This document shows positions 10,431 through 18,729 of a DNA stretch of 64,000 nucleotides, in pieces. Source of the DNA: Castellaniella sp. (lineage in GTDB: Bacteria > Pseudomonadota > Gammaproteobacteria > Burkholderiales > Burkholderiaceae_B); contig JAHRWZ010000024.1 in NCBI GenBank assembly GCA_019104865.1, positions 62,001 through 126,000 of the forward strand, given 5' to 3'. The stretch's first letter is position 1; each line of letters opens with the position of its first letter. The notes beneath the pieces were generated by a model. It was given only the letters and a program-made list of their open reading frames with translations, was not told where the DNA came from and made no database searches. Made by a program: the position numbers and the translations under genes.

Positions 10431-11757
10431 GCCGCGAAAAATCATTGAACAAGGCCAGGAACATCAGGCCCAGAATTACGCTCATGCCGATGCGCAGTCC
10501 CGCGTCGCGGACGCGATCCGGGACCGGGCGGCCGCCACGCAGCACCTCGATCAGGTAGAACAGCAAATGGCCACCATCCAGCATGGGAATGGGCAGCAGG
10601 TTCAACACCCCGATGCTGATGCTGATAAGCGCCAGAAAGCTGAGGTAGGCCTCCAGCCCGATCCGGGCAGTCTGCCCAGCGTATTCCGCGATCGTCACCG
10701 GCCCGCTGACGTTGCGCCAGGATACCGCGCCGACCACCATGCGACCCATCATGCGCAAGGTAAAGAGGCTCGTGTCCACCGTGCGCCGCACGCCGGCCCA
10801 CAGGCTGTCCACGGGACCGAGGTGCACCAGCACCAGGGGCTGGCGCCCCTCGATCAGAGCGCCGATCCGGCCGATGGTCTTGCCCGCACCCGTGGCCGTC
10901 GCCGCAGGCGTGACGCTCAGGGTGACTTGCGTCGACTGGCGCAGGATCATCAGCGGCAGCGGCTGGCCCGCATGGTCCTGGACGACCTGAACGAAGGCCT
11001 GGACCGAGGGCTGGGTGAGCGCACCCGCCGAAAGAATCACATCGCCAGGCCGCAGCCCAGCCAGCTGAGCCGCACCACCTACCGTCAGCGACCCCACGAC
11101 GGGTTGCGGTGCCTGCAGGACGAGGCCCGCCTGGTTCAGGGGATCGGGCCCGTCCGGACTCATCGCCTGGGCGGCCAGGCGCAGGTGCAGTTGCCGATCG
11201 GCGCCATCCGGTGACTGCACCGTCAGGGCGACCCGTCCGCCTCCGGCCAATGGTTCGAGCAATTGCCAGCGCGCCTGGGCCCAGGACGCGACGGGCGTGC
11301 CGTCAACCGCCTTGAGCGTGTCGCGGGCCTGCACACCGGCCAGTGCCGCCGGCGTTCCGGCGGGTGGCGCGGCCAGGATGGCGGCCGGTTCCTGTGTGCC
11401 CCACATGCCGAGCACCGTGTAGATCAGCGCGGCCAGCACCAGGTTGGCCACAGGCCCCGCCGCAACCACGGCGATCCGCCGCGACAGCGGCTGCGCATTG
11501 AAGGCGGACCGTCTGGTGGCCTCGTCGGCATCGGGCGGCGCGTCATCGAGCATCTTGACGTAGCCCCCCAGCGGAATCGCCGACAAGGCCCATTCCGTGC
11601 CATGGCGGTCATGACGCCGCAGCAGTACCCGCCCGAAGCCGACGGAGAACCGCAGGATACGGACCCCCGACAGACGCGCGACCCAGTAGTGGCCAAGCTC
11701 GTGAAAGGTGATCAGCAAGCCCAGCGCAAGGGCAAAGGCAATCAGGGTCAGCAGCAT
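10420..11757 (-). CDS. rseP: Site-2 intramembrane zinc metalloprotease RseP
   Basis: RseP cuts anti-sigma factor RseA, and remnant signal peptides, within the inner membrane. The 445-residue protein has the zinc motif HELGH at residues 19-23 in the first membrane helix, two PDZ-like domains in the periplasmic part (roughly 110-290, with segments such as LAGVQARDTLKAVDG and LAGLRPGDVILSAG), and a C-terminal LLPIPMLDGGHLL motif supplying the third zinc ligand, followed by a final membrane helix. It lies 12 bases downstream of dxr and upstream of bamA, as in most proteobacteria, linking envelope stress signalling to outer-membrane assembly. Confidence 0.95.
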   Translation of the reverse strand: MLLTLIAFALALGLLITFHELGHYWVARLSGVRILRFSVGFGRVLLRRHDRHGTEWALSAIPLGGYVKMLDDAPPDADEATRRSAFNAQPLSRRIAVVAAGPVANLVLAALIYTVLGMWGTQEPAAILAAPPAGTPAALAGVQARDTLKAVDGTPVASWAQARWQLLEPLAGGGRVALTVQSPDGADRQLHLRLAAQAMSPDGPDPLNQAGLVLQAPQPVVGSLTVGGAAQLAGLRPGDVILSAGALTQPSVQAFVQVVQDHAGQPLPLMILRQSTQVTLSVTPAATATGAGKTIGRIGALIEGRQPLVLVHLGPVDSLWAGVRRTVDTSLFTLRMMGRMVVGAVSWRNVSGPVTIAEYAGQTARIGLEAYLSFLALISISIGVLNLLPIPMLDGGHLLFYLIEVLRGGRPVPDRVRDAGLRIGMSVILGLMFLALFNDFSRLFR

Positions 11758-11769
11758 GAAGGGACGGAC

Positions 11770-12978
11770 TCAGGAAACCGATTCGCAAAACCCGGAGGCC
11801 ATCCGCCGGGTCCGCGCATCCAGATCCAGGACTTCGTCCAGCGACGTGGGCATCCGGACGGAACTGGTCGCTGAATCATCCAGGCAGCGTGCGATGATGT
11901 CGGGTATCTGAGTATAGCGAATGCGCCCGTGCAGAAAGCCGTCCACCGCCACTTCGTTGGCGGCGTTCAGGGTGATGCACGCCCCCTGCCCTTTTTCCAG
12001 GGCGTCCAGCGACAGCCGCAGGCAGGGGAAACGTCGCAGGTCCGGGGTTTCAAAATCCAGCCGGCCCAGGCGGGTGAGTTCCAGCAGGTCGACGCCACTG
12101 TCGATGCGATCGGGATAGCCCAGGCCATAGGCGATCGCCGTACGCATGTCGGGCTGCCCGAGCTGCGCCAGGATCGAGCCGTCGGCATATTCCACCATGG
12201 AATGGACGACGCTCTGCGGATGAATGACGACCTGGATGCGTTCCAGCGGCATGGCGAACAGCCAGTGCGCCTCGATGACTTCCAGGCCTTTGTTCAGCAT
12301 GGTGGCTGAATCGACGGAGATCTTGCGTCCCATGCGCCAGTTGGGATGGGCGCAGGCTTGGTCGGGTGTGACGTGTTCCAGTTGATCCAGGGCCGTGCAC
12401 CGGAAAGGCCCACCGGAGGCCGTCAGCAGCAGGCGCCGTACGCCCGGCGCGGGCCGGTCGGGTGCACGGGCTCGGTCCGTCGACTGGGGCAGGCACTGAA
12501 AGATGGCGTTGTGTTCACTGTCGATCGGCAGCAGTTCGGCCCCCGAATCGCGCACGGCCTGCATGAACAGAGCCCCGGCGGCCACCAGGGCTTCCTTGTT
12601 GGCAAGCAGGACCCGTTTGCCCGCACGGGCAGCGGCCAGTGCGCCTGGCAGGCCAGCGGCGCCGACGATGGCCGCCATTACGGCGGTCACTTCGGGATCG
12701 GCCGCCGTATCGGCCAGCGCCTGTGCGCCTTGGCGGATCTCGGGCAGCGATCGTCCCGCGGGCCAAGCGGCGATGAAACGTGCCCTCGCGGCATCGTCGG
12801 GCACGATCACGACACGGGCCTGGTGCCGCACCGCCTGCGCGGCCAGCGCTTCGATCCGGCTGTGCGCGCTGAGCGCGTAAACGGACAAGCGATCCGGGTG
12901 ACGCGCCACGACGTCCAGGGTGCTCACCCCGATGGAACCGGTGGAACCGAGAATGCAGAGACGTTGTACGGCAGGCAT
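11770..12978 (-). CDS. dxr: 1-deoxy-D-xylulose 5-phosphate reductoisomerase
   Basis: Dxr (IspC) converts DXP to 2-C-methyl-D-erythritol 4-phosphate with NADPH, the committed step of the MEP isoprenoid pathway. The 402-residue protein starts with the nucleotide-binding motif [17 protein letters not shown], has [12 protein letters not shown], the metal-binding [13 protein letters not shown] and the fosmidomycin-site region [21 protein letters not shown]. Length matches the family. It is 3 bases downstream of cdsA; its product feeds the undecaprenyl phosphate made by the nearby uppS. Confidence 0.96.
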   Translation of the reverse strand: MPAVQRLCILGSTGSIGVSTLDVVARHPDRLSVYALSAHSRIEALAAQAVRHQARVVIVPDDAARARFIAAWPAGRSLPEIRQGAQALADTAADPEVTAVMAAIVGAAGLPGALAAARAGKRVLLANKEALVAAGALFMQAVRDSGAELLPIDSEHNAIFQCLPQSTDRARAPDRPAPGVRRLLLTASGGPFRCTALDQLEHVTPDQACAHPNWRMGRKISVDSATMLNKGLEVIEAHWLFAMPLERIQVVIHPQSVVHSMVEYADGSILAQLGQPDMRTAIAYGLGYPDRIDSGVDLLELTRLGRLDFETPDLRRFPCLRLSLDALEKGQGACITLNAANEVAVDGFLHGRIRYTQIPDIIARCLDDSATSSVRMPTSLDEVLDLDARTRRMASGFCESVS

Positions 12979-12981
12979 GGC

Positions 12982-13821
12982 TTATCCGAGGAGCAGCAAA
13001 AGAATGGCGGCCGGTGCGACTGGCAGCACGGCATCGATCCGATCGTACACCCCGCCGTGCCCGGGCAACAGCTGGCTGGAGTCCTTGACGCCGGCGCGGC
13101 GCTTGAGCAGCGATTCGAACAGATCTCCCAGGATGGACCACGCGGCGAGCACGACTCCTGTCAGAATCAGCCCGGGCCAGCCCAGGCGATCGACCAGCAA
13201 AGCGCCGTAGCTGCCAGGCCACCAGGCCGCGGTGACCGCGAGCCAGACCGTCGCGGCCACCACGCCCCCGGCCGCGCCTTCCCAGGTCTTGCCGGGACTG
13301 ACCCGGGGAGCCAGTTTATGCCGCCCGAGGCTGCGGCCGGTGAAATACGCCGCGATGTCGGCGCACCAGATCATCGCCCACAGGCTGATCAGCGCCGCCG
13401 CTCCCTGTTGGACGAAGACCCAGGCCAGGGCATACCAGGTCGCTGCCAGCGTCACCACACCGGCCAGCACCAGCCCTGCCGACGGGCAACGCGCCGGCAC
13501 CTGTGCCCGCAGGACCATGAAAGGTGCGGGTAGCAGCCAGAACAGCACTGCCACCGGCAGGACACCGTGCTGGAAGATCCGCGACAGATCGCCCTGCCCG
13601 TCGACCAGCAAACGCGACGCGATGACCAGCAGGCAGACGGCCAGCACCGCCCCGCCGCCCCGGGCCAGCGGATTGTTCCAGACGAGTCGCCACCATTCCC
13701 ATAAAGCGCAACCCGTCATCAGGCTGAGCAATGCCAGCATGGGCCATGGCGTGGACGCGGAGACGGCGCTCGCGACGATCAGCAGCAGGACGATCGCCGT
13801 CAGGACTCGTTGGCGAAGCAT
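12982..13821 (-). CDS. cdsA: Phosphatidate cytidylyltransferase
   Basis: CdsA makes CDP-diacylglycerol from phosphatidic acid and CTP, the branch point for membrane phospholipids. The 279-residue protein is polytopic, with hydrophobic segments from residue 5 onward, and carries the CDP-DAG synthase signature toward the C-terminus: KLAPRVSPGKTWEGAAGG and, further on, SILGDLFESLLKRRAGVKDS, then the GHGGVYDRIDAVL motif with its metal-binding aspartate. I chose ATG 13821 (MLRQRVLTAIVLLLIV); an open frame continues upstream into uppS but has no membrane character. It is 10 bases downstream of uppS. Confidence 0.95.
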   Translation of the reverse strand: MLRQRVLTAIVLLLIVASAVSASTPWPMLALLSLMTGCALWEWWRLVWNNPLARGGGAVLAVCLLVIASRLLVDGQGDLSRIFQHGVLPVAVLFWLLPAPFMVLRAQVPARCPSAGLVLAGVVTLAATWYALAWVFVQQGAAALISLWAMIWCADIAAYFTGRSLGRHKLAPRVSPGKTWEGAAGGVVAATVWLAVTAAWWPGSYGALLVDRLGWPGLILTGVVLAAWSILGDLFESLLKRRAGVKDSSQLLPGHGGVYDRIDAVLPVAPAAILLLLLG

Positions 13822-13831
13822 GGGATGCCCC

Positions 13832-14593
13832 TCAGGTTGGTGTGCGCAACTGCTCGCTGGTGCGCCCGAAGCGCCGCTCGCGATCTGCATACCAGGCGAA
13901 GGCCTGGTCAATCTGCGCTGCGCCGAAATCGGGCCAATAGCAGTCCGTGAAATACAGCTCGGTGTAGGCCAGCTGCCAGATGAGAAAATTGGAGATCCGC
14001 TGTTCCCCCCCCGTCCGGATGAAGAGATCGGGTTCGGGCGCATAGGCCATCGCCAGCCAGGGATTGAGCGCGTCCTCGTCCAGTTGTTCGGGATGCTCCG
14101 CCATTTCCGGATGCGCCTTCAGCAGCGCCTGCATGGCCTGCAGAATGTCCCAGCGCCCGCCGTAGTTGGCGGCGATGGTCAGCGTCAGGGTGGATTGCTG
14201 CTCGGTGCGTTGCTCGGCCTCGTGGATGAGGCGCCGCAGTTTCGCGTCGAATGCGCCCAGGTCGCCCACGATGCGCAGGCGCACGCCCTGGGCGACGAGC
14301 TTGTCGACTTCCCTTTCCAGGGTGCGCACGAACAGTCGCATCAGCAGGGAGACTTCCTGGGCCGGGCGGCGCCAGTTCTCGGAGCTGAAGGCAAACAGCG
14401 TGAGGTATTCCACGCCGCGGTGTCCGCAGGCCTCGACGGCGCGGCGCACCGCCTGCACGCCGCGCACGTGACCCGCCGTGCGCGGCAGTTTGCGCTGCGT
14501 TGCCCAGCGACCATTGCCATCCATGATGATGGCGACGTGTCGGGGGATCCGCCCCGTGACAGGGATCGTCCGGGTGGAACTGATCTGGCTCAT
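13832..14593 (-). CDS. uppS: Undecaprenyl diphosphate synthase (di-trans,poly-cis)
   Basis: UppS elongates farnesyl diphosphate with eight isopentenyl units to the C55 carrier lipid used for peptidoglycan and O-antigen. The 253-residue cis-prenyltransferase shows [13 protein letters not shown] with catalytic Asp25, then [27 protein letters not shown], and the C-terminal [19 protein letters not shown] motif. The order frr-uppS-cdsA-dxr is conserved. It begins 28 bases after the frr stop. Confidence 0.96.
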   Translation of the reverse strand: MSQISSTRTIPVTGRIPRHVAIIMDGNGRWATQRKLPRTAGHVRGVQAVRRAVEACGHRGVEYLTLFAFSSENWRRPAQEVSLLMRLFVRTLEREVDKLVAQGVRLRIVGDLGAFDAKLRRLIHEAEQRTEQQSTLTLTIAANYGGRWDILQAMQALLKAHPEMAEHPEQLDEDALNPWLAMAYAPEPDLFIRTGGEQRISNFLIWQLAYTELYFTDCYWPDFGAAQIDQAFAWYADRERRFGRTSEQLRTPT

Positions 14594-14621
14594 GCCGCTT
14601 GAATCGATCGGGATGCCGGGA

Positions 14622-15182
14622 TCAGACCGTCATGATCTCGGCTTCCTTCTGGGAGACGAGCTTGTCGATGTCGGCTACGTAGCGATCGGTCAGTTTCTGC
14701 ACCTCGTCCTGGCCGCGCCGCTCTTCGTCCTCGGAGATTTCCTTGTCCTTCAGGAGCTTTTTCAGGGTGTCGTTGGCGTCGCGGCGCAGGTTGCGTACGG
14801 CGACCTTGGCGTCTTCTCCTTCGACACGCACGACCTTGGTCAGGTCGCGGCGGCGTTCCTCGGTCAACGCCGGCATGGGCACGCGGATGTTATCGCCCAT
14901 GGCGATCGGGTTCAGGCCCAGGTCGGATTCCCGGATGGCCTTGTCGACGGCGGCGGCCATGGTTTTTTCCCAGACCTGGACGCTGAGCGTGCGGGCGTCG
15001 ATCACCGCAACATTGGCGACCTGGCTGACCGGCACCGGCGAACCGTAGTAGTCCACGTGCACATGGTCCAGAATACCGGCATGGGCGCGGCCCGTGCGGA
15101 TCTTGGCCAGATTGGTCTTCAGGGATTCGATGGATTTGCCCATGCGCTCGTCGGCAGAGCGGCGAATGTCGGATAGACTCAT
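14622..15182 (-). CDS. frr: Ribosome recycling factor
   Basis: RRF splits the post-termination ribosome together with EF-G. The 186-residue protein has the typical three-helix bundle sequence: [20 protein letters not shown], the conserved [31 protein letters not shown], and the C-terminal bundle with [21 protein letters not shown]. Length equals the family norm of about 185. It lies 8 bases downstream of pyrH. Confidence 0.97.
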   Translation of the reverse strand: MSLSDIRRSADERMGKSIESLKTNLAKIRTGRAHAGILDHVHVDYYGSPVPVSQVANVAVIDARTLSVQVWEKTMAAAVDKAIRESDLGLNPIAMGDNIRVPMPALTEERRRDLTKVVRVEGEDAKVAVRNLRRDANDTLKKLLKDKEISEDEERRGQDEVQKLTDRYVADIDKLVSQKEAEIMTV

Positions 15183-15190
15183 GAAGGTTC

Positions 15191-15907
15191 CTATACCTGG
15201 ACCAGAGTGCCTTCGTCCTCGCCGCAGATGACGCGTCGGAGGGCCCCGGGTTTGTTGATCGAAAAGACCTTGATCGGCAGCTTCTGGTCACGGCACAAGG
15301 CGAACGCCGTGGCGTCCATGACCTCGAGGCGGCGCACGATGGCCTCGTCGAAGCTGATGCGCGAATAACGCGTGGCGCTGGGGTCCTTGTTGGGGTCGGC
15401 GCTGTAGATACCGTCGACCTTCGTGGCCTTCAGGACCATTTCCGCGCCGATCTCCGCGCCCCGCAGGGCAGCGGCCGTATCCGTGGTGAAAAAAGGATTG
15501 CCGGTGCCGGCCGCGAAGACCACGACCTTGCCTTCTTCCAGGTAGCGCAGGGCCTTGGGCCGGATGTAGCGCTCGACCACCTGGTCGATGTTCAGGGCGG
15601 ACTGGACGCGGGCATCCACACCGTGATTTTTCAGGGCGTCCTGCAGCGCCAGACCGTTCATGACCGTGGCCAGCATGCCCATGTAGTCGGCCGTGGCCCG
15701 ATCCATGCCCTGGGCGCCGGGTGCCACGCCGCGAAAAATGTTGCCCCCGCCGATGACGACGGCCAGCTGCACCCCGAGCGACACGACGCCATGGATTTCT
15801 TCCGTCATGCGAAGAATGGTCGCGCGGTTGATGCCGAAGGCATCACCCCCCATCAGCGCTTCGCCCGAGAGTTTCAGAAGAACGCGCTTGTAGGCCGGAT
15901 TTGACAT
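15191..15907 (-). CDS. pyrH: Uridylate kinase
   Basis: PyrH phosphorylates UMP to UDP and is a hexameric, GTP-activated amino-acid-kinase-fold enzyme. The 238-residue protein starts [20 protein letters not shown], has [20 protein letters not shown], the UMP-contact region [17 protein letters not shown], and the ATP-site motif [20 protein letters not shown]. The gene is separated from the upstream tsf by two strong hairpins, so it may have partly independent expression. Confidence 0.97.
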   Translation of the reverse strand: MSNPAYKRVLLKLSGEALMGGDAFGINRATILRMTEEIHGVVSLGVQLAVVIGGGNIFRGVAPGAQGMDRATADYMGMLATVMNGLALQDALKNHGVDARVQSALNIDQVVERYIRPKALRYLEEGKVVVFAAGTGNPFFTTDTAAALRGAEIGAEMVLKATKVDGIYSADPNKDPSATRYSRISFDEAIVRRLEVMDATAFALCRDQKLPIKVFSINKPGALRRVICGEDEGTLVQV

Positions 15908-15941
15908 GCACCAGATTCCTGGAAGGATGTAACTAAGGGAA

Positions 15942-15989
15942 ACGCCCCGAAGGGGCGTGACATGGCATCGCGCGCAAGCGCGATGCCAT
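15942..15989 (-). terminator. Tandem hairpins in the tsf-pyrH gap
   Basis: Two perfect inverted repeats follow one another. The first met by a tsf transcript is a 12-base-pair stem (15962-15973 with 15978-15989, four-base loop). The second is a 7-base-pair stem (15942-15948 with 15952-15958) that on the minus strand closes a cUUCGg tetraloop, an exceptionally stable type, followed by TTTCCCTTAG. The short U-run makes a leaky terminator or an mRNA-stabilising barrier equally possible. The position would lower pyrH-frr output relative to rpsB-tsf. Confidence 0.65.
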
Positions 15990-16009
15990 CGTACCTGAAT
16001 CGGCCGGAA

Positions 16010-16885
16010 TCAGGAACCGCTGGCGGCCGCAGCCACTTCGGCGGCGAAGTCCTCGGACTTTTTCTCGATGCCTTCGCCGACCACGAACAGGGCGTAGCGA
16101 TTGATGCGCGCGCCCTTTTCCTTGAGCATCTGCTCGACGGACTGTTTGTCGTTCTTGACGAAGGATTGGGACAGCAGGGTGACTTCCTTCAGGAATTTCT
16201 GCACGGAACCCTCGACCATCTTGGTGACGATCTCGGCCGGCTTGCCGGATTCGGCGGCCTTTTGTTGGGCGACGGAACGCTCGGCGGCGATCAGGGCGGG
16301 ATCGACGCCATCGGCATTCAGGGCGCGCGGCTTGGTCGCGGCGATGTGCATGGCCAGGTCCTTGCCGACTTCATCGGCACCGGCATAATCCACCAGCACG
16401 CCGATGCGGCCGCCGTGCACGTAGCTGTTCAGACGGTCGGCCGTTTCGAAGCGCTGGAAACGGCGCACGGACATGTTCTCGCCGATCTTGCCGACCAGCG
16501 CTGCACGCGTGGACTCGACCGTGCCTTCGCCCATGGCGCAGGCGCCCAGGGCGGCCACGTCGGCGGGATTGCGTTCGGCGACCAGACGGGCCAGGTCATT
16601 CACGAAGGCGATGAAATCGTCGTTCTTGGCGACGAAGTCGGTTTCGCAGTTCACTTCGACCAGGGCGCCGGACTTGCTGTCGTCGGCGATGAACAAGCCC
16701 ACCAGACCTTCGGCGGTCACGCGGCCGGCGGCCTTGGAGGCCTTGCTGCCGAGCTTGACGCGCAGCAGTTCTTCGGCGCGAGCCAGATCACCCTCGGATT
16801 CCGTCAGGGCCTTTTTGCATTCCATCATGGGCGCGTCGGTCTTTTCGCGCAGTTCCTTGACCATGGCGGCAGTGATTTGAGCCAT
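16010..16885 (-). CDS. tsf: Elongation factor Ts
   Basis: EF-Ts is the nucleotide exchange factor that reloads EF-Tu with GTP. The 291-residue protein begins [20 protein letters not shown], the typical UBA-like N-terminal module, followed by [14 protein letters not shown] and the core domain with [14 protein letters not shown], and ends in the C-terminal helical module. I chose ATG 16885 because an AGGAGA ribosome site lies 8 bases upstream; an in-frame ATG seven codons earlier would lie upstream of that ribosome site. It is the second gene of the rpsB-tsf pair. Confidence 0.97.
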   Translation of the reverse strand: MAQITAAMVKELREKTDAPMMECKKALTESEGDLARAEELLRVKLGSKASKAAGRVTAEGLVGLFIADDSKSGALVEVNCETDFVAKNDDFIAFVNDLARLVAERNPADVAALGACAMGEGTVESTRAALVGKIGENMSVRRFQRFETADRLNSYVHGGRIGVLVDYAGADEVGKDLAMHIAATKPRALNADGVDPALIAAERSVAQQKAAESGKPAEIVTKMVEGSVQKFLKEVTLLSQSFVKNDKQSVEQMLKEKGARINRYALFVVGEGIEKKSEDFAAEVAAAASGS

Positions 16886-16910
16886 TTGATTCTCCTGTTC
16901 GATCAATGCG

Positions 16911-16963
16911 GATACCGGCGGTCGCCGGTATCGGGCTGGTCGGTCCGGGGCATGTCCGGACCG
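16911..16963 (-). other. Two hairpins in the rpsB-tsf gap
   Basis: The 102-base gap holds two inverted repeats: gataccggcg at 16911-16920 pairs with cgccggtatc at 16923-16932, and cggtccgg at 16941-16948 pairs with ccggaccg at 16956-16963 around a 7-base loop. Neither is followed by a U-run on the minus strand. A stem-loop at this place is known in other proteobacteria, where it tunes the ratio of S2 to EF-Ts; here that role is inferred. Confidence 0.5.
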
Positions 16964-16987
16964 GCGGAGGCGGCGGGAAACGAGGGC

Positions 16988-17740
16988 TCAGTCCTCGTGC
17001 TGGTCCTGCTCGACCTCGATGAATTCCTCGCCTTCGGCCAGTTCTTCGACCAGGCCGTTGAGGCTTTGCTCACGACCGGCCAGAACGGTGTCGGCCATGC
17101 CGCGGGTGTACAACGCGATCGCCTTGGAGGAGTCGTCGTTACCGGGAATGACGTAGTCGATGCCTTCGGGCGAGTGGTTGGTGTCAACCACGCCGACGAC
17201 CGGAATGCCCAGTGTGCGGGCTTCGGCCACAGCGATCTTGTGGTAACCCACATCGATCACGAACAATGCTTCGGGCAGGGTGTTCATGTCCTTGATGCCG
17301 CCGATCGACTTGTTCAGTTTCGCCAGTTCGCGTTCGAACATGAGCGCTTCTTTCTTCGTCATGTGCTCGGTCGCGCCTTCGGCCTGCTGGGCTTCCATGT
17401 CCTTCAGGCGTTTGATCGAGGTCTTGACCGTCTTGAAGTTGGTCATCATCCCGCCCAGCCAGCGGCTGTCGACGAAGGGCATGCCGCAACGCTGCGCTTC
17501 GGCGGCGATGAATTCGCGGGCCGAACGCTTCGTGCCGACGAACAGCACGTTGCCGCCACGGGCCGCCACCTGGCGCACGAACTGGGTCGCTTCCAGGTAT
17601 TTTTCAACCGTGCGTTCCAGATTGATGACGTGGATCTTGTTGCGTTGGCCGAAAATGTATTCGGCCATTTTCGGGTTCCAGTAGCGGGTCTGGTGACCGA
17701 AATGGACGCCAGCTTCCAGCATTTCGCGCATAAGGCTCAT
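16988..17740 (-). CDS. rpsB: 30S ribosomal protein S2
   Basis: S2 is a late-assembling protein of the small subunit. The 250-residue protein begins [20 protein letters not shown], the invariant S2 start, then [20 protein letters not shown], the coiled-coil region around residues 100-155, and [20 protein letters not shown]. The tail is acidic (Glu/Asp-rich). I chose ATG 17740, preceded by GGAGAATCTC; an open frame continues upstream without S2 sequence. It heads the long minus-strand superoperon, and the gap to the candidate promoter suggests a leader of about 125 bases, as expected for S2 autoregulation. Confidence 0.97.
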   Translation of the reverse strand: MSLMREMLEAGVHFGHQTRYWNPKMAEYIFGQRNKIHVINLERTVEKYLEATQFVRQVAARGGNVLFVGTKRSAREFIAAEAQRCGMPFVDSRWLGGMMTNFKTVKTSIKRLKDMEAQQAEGATEHMTKKEALMFERELAKLNKSIGGIKDMNTLPEALFVIDVGYHKIAVAEARTLGIPVVGVVDTNHSPEGIDYVIPGNDDSSKAIALYTRGMADTVLAGREQSLNGLVEELAEGEEFIEVEQDQHED

Positions 17741-17868
17741 GAGATTCTCCAAAGGGTTTGGTCTTGTACATGGCCAGCATCCCGGACTAACATGGATCAA
17801 TTCCATCGAACCGATCCACCACCCGCGAACACCCATTGTGGGCCATGCACGCTATTTACAGCGAAGCC

Positions 17869-17874
17869 TATAAT
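17869..17874 (+). promoter_or_regulatory. map: Candidate -10 box of the map promoter
   Basis: A perfect TATAAT hexamer on the plus strand lies 36 bases before the map ATG. No good -35 box sits 16-18 bases upstream (the best is atgcac/tgcacg around 17845-17851), so an activator or an extended contact would be needed. It overlaps the -10 box proposed for rpsB on the other strand. Confidence 0.4.
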
Positions 17875-17902
17875 TCTACTATTCATCCCCCATTTTCAGC
17901 AA
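17873..17902 (-). promoter_or_regulatory. rpsB: Candidate rpsB promoter
   Basis: On the minus strand TTGCTG (17902-17897) and TAGAAT (17878-17873) are separated by 18 bases. Transcription would begin near 17866 and give an rpsB leader of roughly 125 bases. The -10 overlaps the TATAAT proposed for map, so the two promoters could not be occupied at once. Pattern match only. Confidence 0.4.
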
Positions 17903-17910
17903 GCCTCCCC

Positions 17911-18729
17911 ATGACCCAACTCGTTACCGATCCCCAGGAACTCGATCAGATGCGCGCCGCCTGCCAGGCGGCGGCCAGCGTGCTGGATTATCTCGAACCG
18001 CACGTCCGGGTGGGCGTCACCACCGGGGAACTCGACCGTCTGTGCATGGACTACATCACCAACGTGCTGCAGGTGAAATCGGCCACGGTCGGGTACGCGC
18101 CCCCAGGCTACCCCCCCTACCCGGCCTCCATCTGCATTTCGGTCAATCATGTCATCTGCCACGGCATTCCGGGCGACAAGGTCCTGAAGAACGGTGACAT
18201 CCTGAACATGGACATCACCATCATCAAGGACGGCTGGTTCGGCGACACGAGCCGCATGTTTCGCGTGGGCGAACCCTCGATCCTGGCGCAGCGCCTGATC
18301 GACACGACCTATGAATGCATGTGGCTGGGCATCGAACAGGTGCGCCCGGGGGCGACTCTGGGCGACATCGGTCACGCCATCCAGAAGCACGCCGAGAGCG
18401 CCGGGTTCTCCGTCGTCCGCGAATACTGCGGCCATGGCGTGGGGCGGCGCTTTCACCAGGATCCGCAGGTGCTGCACTACGGCAAGCCAGGCACGGGCGA
18501 GCGGCTCGAACCCGGCATGATCTTCACGATCGAACCCATGATCAACGCCGGGCGCCGCGAGATCCGCACCCTGGCCGACCAATGGACCGTCGTCACCCGT
18601 GACCACAGCCTGTCGGCTCAATGGGAACACAGCATCCTGGTGACCAATCACGGCTACGAGGTCCTGACCGTGTCACCCGGCATGCCGGCCCCACCCGCGT
18701 TCGTCAGAGCCGCCACCACGCCTGCATGA
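17911..18729 (+). CDS. map: Methionine aminopeptidase type I
   Basis: Map removes the initiator methionine from new proteins. The 272-residue pita-bread-fold enzyme carries the five metal ligands in their usual contexts: NMDITIIKDGWFGDTSRMF (the two aspartates), EYCGHGVGRRFHQDP (histidine), FTIEPMINAG (glutamate) and the final SAQWEHSILVT (glutamate). I chose ATG 17911 (MTQLVTDPQELDQM), because the upstream in-frame extension runs across the promoter region. map lies divergent to rpsB, as in many bacteria, and its stop overlaps glnD as ATGA. Confidence 0.96.
   Translation: MTQLVTDPQELDQMRAACQAAASVLDYLEPHVRVGVTTGELDRLCMDYITNVLQVKSATVGYAPPGYPPYPASICISVNHVICHGIPGDKVLKNGDILNMDITIIKDGWFGDTSRMFRVGEPSILAQRLIDTTYECMWLGIEQVRPGATLGDIGHAIQKHAESAGFSVVREYCGHGVGRRFHQDPQVLHYGKPGTGERLEPGMIFTIEPMINAGRREIRTLADQWTVVTRDHSLSAQWEHSILVTNHGYEVLTVSPGMPAPPAFVRAATTPA

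Noticed and set aside
15962-17914. Long plus-strand open frame opposite tsf and rpsB
   Set aside because: It runs through the tsf-pyrH hairpins, both coding genes and the rpsB promoter, and has no family features; it is the reverse shadow of conserved genes.
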